Under the pieces are notes generated by a model that saw only the letters and a list, made by a program, of their open reading frames with translations, was not told where the DNA came from and ran no database searches. A stretch of DNA of 64,000 nt from Chondrosia reniformis (Eukaryota > Porifera > Demospongiae > Chondrillida > Chondrillidae), in contig OX359202.1 of NCBI GenBank assembly GCA_947172415.1, forward strand, positions 6,000,899-6,064,898, given 5' to 3'. How positions within the stretch are numbered: the stretch's first letter is position 1; the number at the start of each line of letters is the position of its first letter. Below, one piece after another: positions 58,012 through 64,000 of the stretch. Both the position numbers and the translations under genes were made by a program.

Positions 58012-60368
58012 ATGGGATTGTGTAAGTGTCCCAAGAAGAAGGTAACAAATCTCTTCTGTTTTGTCCACAAGATTAACGTGTGTGAACACTGCATGGTCGA
58101 ACAGCATCCTAAGGTAGGAAATACGATGAATTAACTAACATGGTTCGAAAAGTAATTATGCTCATATAAGGCTGTTAGTGTACCAAATGTTCCATTAACG
58201 TAGTGTGTCGTTCAGACTTACCTAAAGTGGTTGGAGGACAGTGATTTTGATCCACTTTGCGTGTTTTGTGGCCAAACCTTAGAGGAAGGAGATGTCATCA
58301 GATTGACCTGCTTTGGTGAGATATTTATCATTTGTCAGCTCTCCCACACTTGTGTCATGTGACCTAATAATGTCAATCTTTTTGTGTCATGTGACCTAAT
58401 AATGTCAATCTTTTTGTGTCATGTGACCTAATAATGTCAATCTTTTTGTGTCATGTGTCCTAATAATGTCAATCTTTTTGTGTCATGTGACCTAATAATG
58501 TCAATCTTTTTGTGTCATGTGACCTAATAATGTCAATCTTTTTGTAGACTTGTGTCATGTGACCTGCCTCAACTATTATGGACTTGCCAAGTCATCAGGA
58601 GCTGCACTCAGCGACTACCAATGTCCAAAGTGTCAGGTAATCATTCTCATCAGACAACATGAATGTACATGTCAGTTTTTTAGGCAACACCACAAGAGGG
58701 AGGAGCCAAAATATAATGTTGAGGGTGAGAATATTGTAGTGAAATTGTGAGGGGCAATTGCTGAATAAAACTAATGGACTACGTCATGAAAAAATAGGGA
58801 AACTCTAAGATTTAAAGCCGATCTTAAAGCATCGATGTCATCATCATTAAACTCTGGATATTATCCCTGCCCACTCATGTCTCCTGAGGAGCACAATGAG
58901 CTAATGGGCGGAACCGAAGTTTGCTTGATGGGGATACATCATGTTTATCTCTTAGACCAGTATGGATAGAATATGAACTAATAATTTGAGTAGTGCTTAG
59001 TTGTTGTTCGTGGCCTCTTTGATGTATGAGACTGACCTTTGACCCAATATTCCTAGGAAGGGGTAATTCCCCCAGACAGACTAGTGTCACCTGTTGCTGA
59101 GGCATTGCGACATGTACTCTCCCAGTTCACCTGGTCCAGAAGAGATGGCTCAGATTTGCTGCACTCTACAGTGAGTACTGTACTATTTAGGGCTACACCC
59201 TTTGACCTATGACCTTTGACCTATGTGTGCTTGTTACCAAACCCCCAGAGGCTTACCCAATATTTATTGTTGTGTCACATTACATTTCTGTAGGCCACGC
59301 CCACAGTGGATGAGGTGGACACTAGCGAGCCTCCTTTTGGTGTTCCGCTGACAAGTACTCCATTCCACCAGCAAGGCAGTGTTCATCTGCGCCCTACCAC
59401 TGAGGTGCCACCATTTTCTACAACAGCTGGAGGGAGAGACTTCAATGATGGACCTAACTCAGGGTACTTGCACTCTGACACGAATAGATGTACGTTGAAA
59501 AACATCACTACAGTTCCATTAGAGTACTGCAGTATCCCTTTTAGGGGATTCCCCTAGAACCCTTCCTTTTAGGGGATTTCCCTACCACTCCTCCATACTT
59601 TGATGTGGCTATCTTTTAAAAGTTATTTGTATTTGTATTGACCTTTCAAGCCCCTTCCCCATCACCCAGTGGCCCTGTATTAATATTGCACAGGGTTTCC
59701 CCCCTCAGAGGTCCTGTATTAATATTGCACAGGGTTTCCCCCCTCAGATTAATACTGCACAGGGTTTCCCCCCTCAGATCACCCAGTGGTTGACCAGCAG
59801 GATGCTGTAGTTGACATCATCTCCAAAGACAGAGAAGAAGATAAGTACAGAAAGAAGAACCCGACAACATGGCTGGCGAGGTGGATCAGGTAAGGCCAGC
59901 TGTTAACAAGATCTGATCCCATGTTTACAAACCTTATCAGAGAGTATGGCAGTACTCTCTAAGAAGGGAGATGGCATGAAAAAACATGGCCGCCCTATTC
60001 AATGTATTATGGGTTATCACCTTAAAGGTCAACATATAGTTACATTGCACTCTGTCCTTTTTACTGAACCCTACCAGTTTTGGGGGATTCCCCTACCATT
60101 TGGGGTTTCCCCTTTATAACCCACAAATCTATTTATGTACATATTTTTATATTGTCAGAGTCCCTTATCTTCCAAACACAGGAACCAGAGGTCACTTAGT
60201 CTGGGTGCAGATGAACAGTCATCAATAAAGAAGTCTGTCTTTCTTGTCATTTTTGTAATAATAGTCATTTGTGCTGCCATCATTCTCCTGACCAAAGTTG
60301 GGAGATCCTTTGCCAATAAGGACCCAGCTTTGAATATAGAAAACAACCCTTTTATTCGCAACAATTAA
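58012..60368 (+). CDS. ZFPL1: ZFPL1, zinc finger protein-like 1 (Golgi membrane)
   Basis: The start [20 protein letters not shown], then [14 protein letters not shown], is the conserved N-terminal B-box-like finger. The second, RING-like finger is spread over exons 2 and 3: [20 protein letters not shown], then [16 protein letters not shown] and YQCPKCQ. An [20 protein letters not shown] segment follows, then a low-complexity linker, [11 protein letters not shown], and a C-terminal TM helix ([17 protein letters not shown]) ending [12 protein letters not shown]1 is a cis-Golgi membrane protein that binds GM130 and supports Golgi assembly. The intron before exon 3 holds a minisatellite that copies the exon start. 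Confidence 0.94.
58350..58546. repeat. 33-bp minisatellite, 6 copies, in a ZFPL1 intron
   Basis: The unit is tgtgtcatgtgacctaataa then tgtcaatcttttt. The first 18 bases of ZFPL1 exon 3 (acttgtgtcatgtgacct) are identical to the start of the first unit. The array ends at that exon's acceptor (ctttttgtag). Confidence 0.9.
58841..58935 (+). repeat. Dispersed repeat, third copy
   Basis: Third member of the family at 8885 and 40400 (tctcctgaggagcacaatga, gggcggaacc). It lies in a ZFPL1 intron. Confidence 0.65.
59690..59780. repeat. Short imperfect tandem repeat in a ZFPL1 intron
   Basis: The words cctgtattaatattgcacag and ggtttcccccctcag are repeated two to three times directly before the exon that begins ATCACCCAGTGG. 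Each unit ends in a pyrimidine tract plus CAG, so it duplicates a possible acceptor. Confidence 0.7.
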
Positions 60369-60616
60369 TGACTGGTTGCCATGGAGACTATATGATAGGA
60401 GTTATTTTTGATATCATTGTGACAAAACATGATTTATTGTGAAATCTTAACTAATATATAGTAACAAAAGGCCAGATACTCGAGGTCCAGATAAGCGAGG
60501 GTCCACTGTACTCCAATTTAGAGGTTTGAATATTCCAGCTGAATCTTTGAGCAAAGTAGATTAATACAATAGCATATATGTAGTTAGTATTCAAGTTACA
60601 TAACTAGTGCATGTAT
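60369..60616. mobile_element. Convergent spacer with a Tigger/pogo-like terminal fragment
   Basis: The spacer lies between the ends of ZFPL1 and legumain. On the minus strand, 60470-60515 reads cagtggaccctcgcttatct, then ggacctcgagtatctggc. This is the typical terminal sequence of Tigger/pogo-type DNA transposons (CAGT.G.CCCTCG.TTATC.GGA). Only one end is visible, so it is a fragment. Confidence 0.55.
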
Positions 60617-63319
60617 TTAGCAGGCAATGTTTATAGCATTCATAATCCTGGAGGGAGAGGGAGAGAGAGAGACAAGTGATTGAATTCCAAAAGAGCTCAT
60701 GATGAGTAACACAGGACAAAGTGTTATCAAACACTTGTGGTTGATCATACATAGAACAGATAAGCACTTCATGTTCAAGTAAAATGGCCGCCTCTCCCAT
60801 GTACACTCACTGGTCTGTGTAGGCTCCCATTTCACAGAGGTTGGAGAGCACATGGACATGTTTCAGTGTATACTCAACATGAGGACACTTCTTGAAGAAG
60901 TACTTGTAGACGGTCTCTCTACAGTCATGTTGGGTGGCAGCCATTGGAGTACCAAGAGCCCTCTCTGTTGCCCCTAGTTCGTTACCGACAGTAGCCACAG
61001 CAATCTTCTCAAAGAGAGAGCGAACAGTGATTCTTGTCTACACAGACAAAACAGGGAAACAGGGCCATTATCAGGATTCCTCTTAGAAATATCACAAGAG
61101 GAGGAGCAAATACCATATAGCACGATCTAGAGGTACTAGCCTAGTTAAATAAGTTTGGCTGCTATTAAAAACTGACTTTTAAGTGAGGCACCCCCAAAAG
61201 GAAGCCTTGTCTTGTCAAGCTATGCTTAAGGTTTCTTGTCAGTGAGATAATTAAAAAATACCTCAAGCTCTTTGTTCAGTTTCATTTCCAACTTTTTCTT
61301 TTCATTATAGTCCTTTGCAGCTGAAATACGCTTGGACAGAATAGCAATTGGAACATCAAAGGTGGGGACTGAGTCTGGGTCGGGACAGCCCTTCCCAGGT
61401 TGCTGGGGCGATGCACTCTGACCTCCAAAGAAGGTTGAAATCATTTCATTGTCCCAAGACTGGACCAAAGAAGAAAAGATGGCGTACAAGAGTACAGTCT
61501 GCAAGTAGTGACATTCTATGACTACTCACAAGATCTCCATATTGCTGCACTGGACTAGTGGTAGTCTCGCGCTTTACAATCTCAAACTGCTTCTCTAGAG
61601 ATTCTGCAGTTCCATTCTGAAGATACCAACAAAGTTTATTGTGCACATCAACAATCATGCATTCATTAAGTGCAGCCATTTTATTTCAGGGTCTATGTTA
61701 GCGTGACTGCATGTCCTACCTGGTCAACATTCTCCATCCATTTGATACTGTACACATCTCCCAGGTATGTAGCCAAGTGGTTGTCATAGTAACACGCCTG
61801 TGATGACTCCTTCGCATTGGTTGCCGTAGTAACATAAACTAACATAAAGGAAGGATAAGAAATTAGAATAATAAAACATATATCGGGGGAAAACCACATG
61901 CTTGCACAAGAGGAGGAGTAAATAAATAAAATTAGAGATATTCAGTCCAACTGACTAGCATCCACTGACTGCTTTATTACCTGGTATAGTTTCTAGCATG
62001 TGAGATATTTCATCATACAAGTATTAGTTGGTATATTTCTAGCACGTGAGATATTTCATCATACAAGTATTAGTGGGTATATTTCTAGCACGTGAGATGT
62101 TTCATCATACAAATATTAGTTGGTAATTACTAGCACGTGAAATATTTCATCATACAAATATTTAGTTGGTAATTTCTAGCACGTGAGATATTTCATCATA
62201 CAAGTATTAGTTGCTATATTTCTAGCACGTGAGATGTCAATGGTAACAATTAGGAATATTGCATCATGCTTGTATTAATAGGATGATCATACACATTGCT
62301 ACATTGTAGGTTATCCAATCTGCTTACTGTTTGTATCTTCAGGTACATCCTCAAACATGGATCCAGCCTCGCACGCCTCCATGTAAAACACTAGCTGCTT
62401 GTATCTCTTATTTGTGTGCATCGCATCCAAGGCCTCTGTTAGCGCCTTCCTGTACAGCTGCAATGAGAGTAAAGGCTAAATAAGTCAGACTGGATCTTGT
62501 TTAAACAGTTAAACACTCACAAGGGATGTGGGAAAACCAAATATTCCAACAGCTCCGTGATCCACCAGGTTGATGAAGACATTGTCATCAGGACCACTGC
62601 AAAACCAAGAGAACTTGAACTACTGACCAATCAAATGGGAAGGACTGTACATGAGGGACAAACTGACCTGTTAATGACTTTCCCACTTCCAGTGCCAACT
62701 TTCTGGCCTTGCATAATCTTCAGAAAGTTATCTGGAGTGACATCCTAAAATGGATTATTGAACAAGATTAGCCTGATCAGCAGACCAATTAGTATAAACT
62801 AATCTTACACCCTTCGTGTAGTCCTTAGGCACTCCCTTGTAGACGTCAGGGCCTCCAGGCTATACAAAGGAAATATTAAGTTGAATTTGAGACAAGGAGA
62901 GTGTGGCATAAAAAAACCTTGTTAATGATGGTCCCTTTGTCCGGATTCCTGCATGGGGAGCAAGAGAGAGGTGCTTGAGTGCAGTAGTGACACTCGAACA
63001 AGAGCCGGGAGGAACTTACTCGTCATTGTTAGCAATGTCATCGTACATCATGACGACTATATGGTCATCCGGAACACCATGAGAGTTCAGAACGTGATAG
63101 GCGTGGCACACGTCGGCCTGGAGGAAAAGGAGATTCATAATCGTGAAGGAATACGCATACCAGCGCTCCACGAGGCGCGATTACCTGATGTCTATAATTG
63201 TAGTAGCCATTAGAACCGGCGACCAGTAAAGCCCATATATTGGAAGCGTTCTTCGGCAATTCCGGAAAGGCAAGCGATCCAGCAATACACACAGAGAGAA
63301 CTATCAAGGCTTTCATCAT
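60617..63319 (-). CDS. LGMN: Legumain-type asparaginyl endopeptidase (peptidase C13)
   Basis: Minus strand, many small exons, start at 63319 ([20 protein letters not shown]). Exons in order: [38 protein letters not shown] then [61 protein letters not shown] (catalytic His in DHG); [19 protein letters not shown] (catalytic Cys in EACEAGSM); [20 protein letters not shown] then [16 protein letters not shown]; and a C-terminal prodomain ending [13 protein letters not shown] then IMNAINIAC. All C13 hallmarks are present. Legumain is a lysosomal cysteine protease that cuts after Asn and is activated by removing the C-terminal domain. The last exon is 60617 to about 60652, joined to a donor at about 60810. 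Confidence 0.93.
61990..62240. repeat. Imperfect tandem repeat of about 45 bp in a legumain intron
   Basis: The unit is tagcacgtgagatatttcat, catacaagtattagttggta, tatttc. About six copies differ by small changes. Each contains CACGTG, an E-box hexamer, as GCACGTGAGA. Confidence 0.8.
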
Positions 63320-64000
63320 TCAGATTCTGATTCACCAAGCGCTAGAGAGGAATGGTAACTATATACTATACTATACTATATGTGCTCTTCAGTCATATGA
63401 CCATGGGCCACACCCCTAGACCACCTGATCTCACATTTGTGGGCGTGTCTTATTATATTTGGCGACCCCACTCCTACCCTTCTCAGGTCTTTCTAGGTAC
63501 AGCTTGGATGCTGCTTCCTGTTTTGTTTCAATATAAATGAATATCGTTTTAAAATATGAATATCCTTGTAATGGTTAGGGATGAATATTGTTATAAGGGT
63601 TATTATCTATACACTATGAATAATTATAAGTTCGCATTTTCAATCATAAATTCCAACTAAGAAAGACAGAATATCTAAATTCTGGCAGAATTTTACCCTC
63701 TGTGGTGAGAACAAAAGAAAGATATAACATATGCAAAGTTGGTACATATAAATTATAGACTTCTCTATAATATTATATAGCTATATAGGAAATATATGAT
63801 TATAACAATCTCCTACTACAATAGATGTCCAAAAGTGGACAGGTTTTGGAGAAAAACTGCACTGCAGAGATAAAAATTTTAGACAGATGTTTAGCCTGTG
63901 TCTCCTCAAAAAAAGCTTACTGCAGGATGACAGCAAAGCATATTGCACCCCGTTGTCTGCCCTGTAAAGAGTGTAATACAGCAGGTTTATCTGTAGTTAA
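63320..64000. other. Upstream region of legumain, no gene seen
   Basis: GTCATATGAC at 63392-63401, about 75 bp upstream of the legumain start, is a palindromic E-box. The remainder is AT-rich, with no open frame or motif I can assign. A stretch near 63820-64000 has more complex sequence and could belong to a gene beyond the window. Confidence 0.45.

Overview
This window is animal nuclear DNA, most likely from a demosponge close to Amphimedon queenslandica. That is an inference. It rests on AT-rich intergenic DNA, many very short GT-AG introns (about 50-150 bp), closely packed genes that are often head-to-head, and clear metazoan genes (prominin, a CatSper auxiliary subunit, PAQR receptor, CFAP69, TMEM132-like domains). 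Exon coordinates were built by hand from splice signals and reading phase. Wherever every exon is listed, the summed coding length is a multiple of three.

Left part (1-12.6 kb): three close copies (A minus, B plus, C minus) of an unrecognised two-exon gene encoding a secreted-type ectodomain followed by about seven membrane segments. They are separated by AT-rich DNA that holds a Penelope-like GIY-YIG relic. A single-exon PAQR receptor follows on the minus strand.

Centre (12.6-43.7 kb, plus strand): a compact CATSPERD/CATSPERE-type subunit; then a giant predicted cell-surface protein of about 3,820 residues, with a 9.2-kb exon that contains mucin-like Ser/Thr repeats, TMEM132-like Ig/BIG domains, a cohesin-like domain, two furin-like sites, a dockerin-like domain, a membrane segment and a long tail; then a 34-exon prominin whose cytoplasmic tail is built from 14 consecutive symmetric, phase-2 microexons.

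Right part (43.9-63.3 kb): CFAP69 (minus), the JmjC hydroxylase RIOX1/NO66 (plus), DRAP1/NC2-alpha (minus), a GBA-type glucosylceramidase (plus), ZFPL1 (plus) and legumain (minus). CFAP69/RIOX1, DRAP1/GBA and PAQR/CatSper are head-to-head pairs whose start codons lie about 60-120 bp apart. Their shared promoters carry recognisable sites: an RFX X-box beside the ciliary gene CFAP69, a perfect CLEAR palindrome beside lysosomal GBA, and YY1-like ATGGC(C/G)G motifs in all three.

Introns and spacers are full of small dispersed repeats: two long near-perfect foldbacks, a palindromic MITE, hammerhead-ribozyme-like cores, minisatellites that copy splice junctions, and a Tigger-like terminal fragment. 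The best candidates for something undescribed are the cohesin/dockerin-bearing giant protein and the prominin microexon array.
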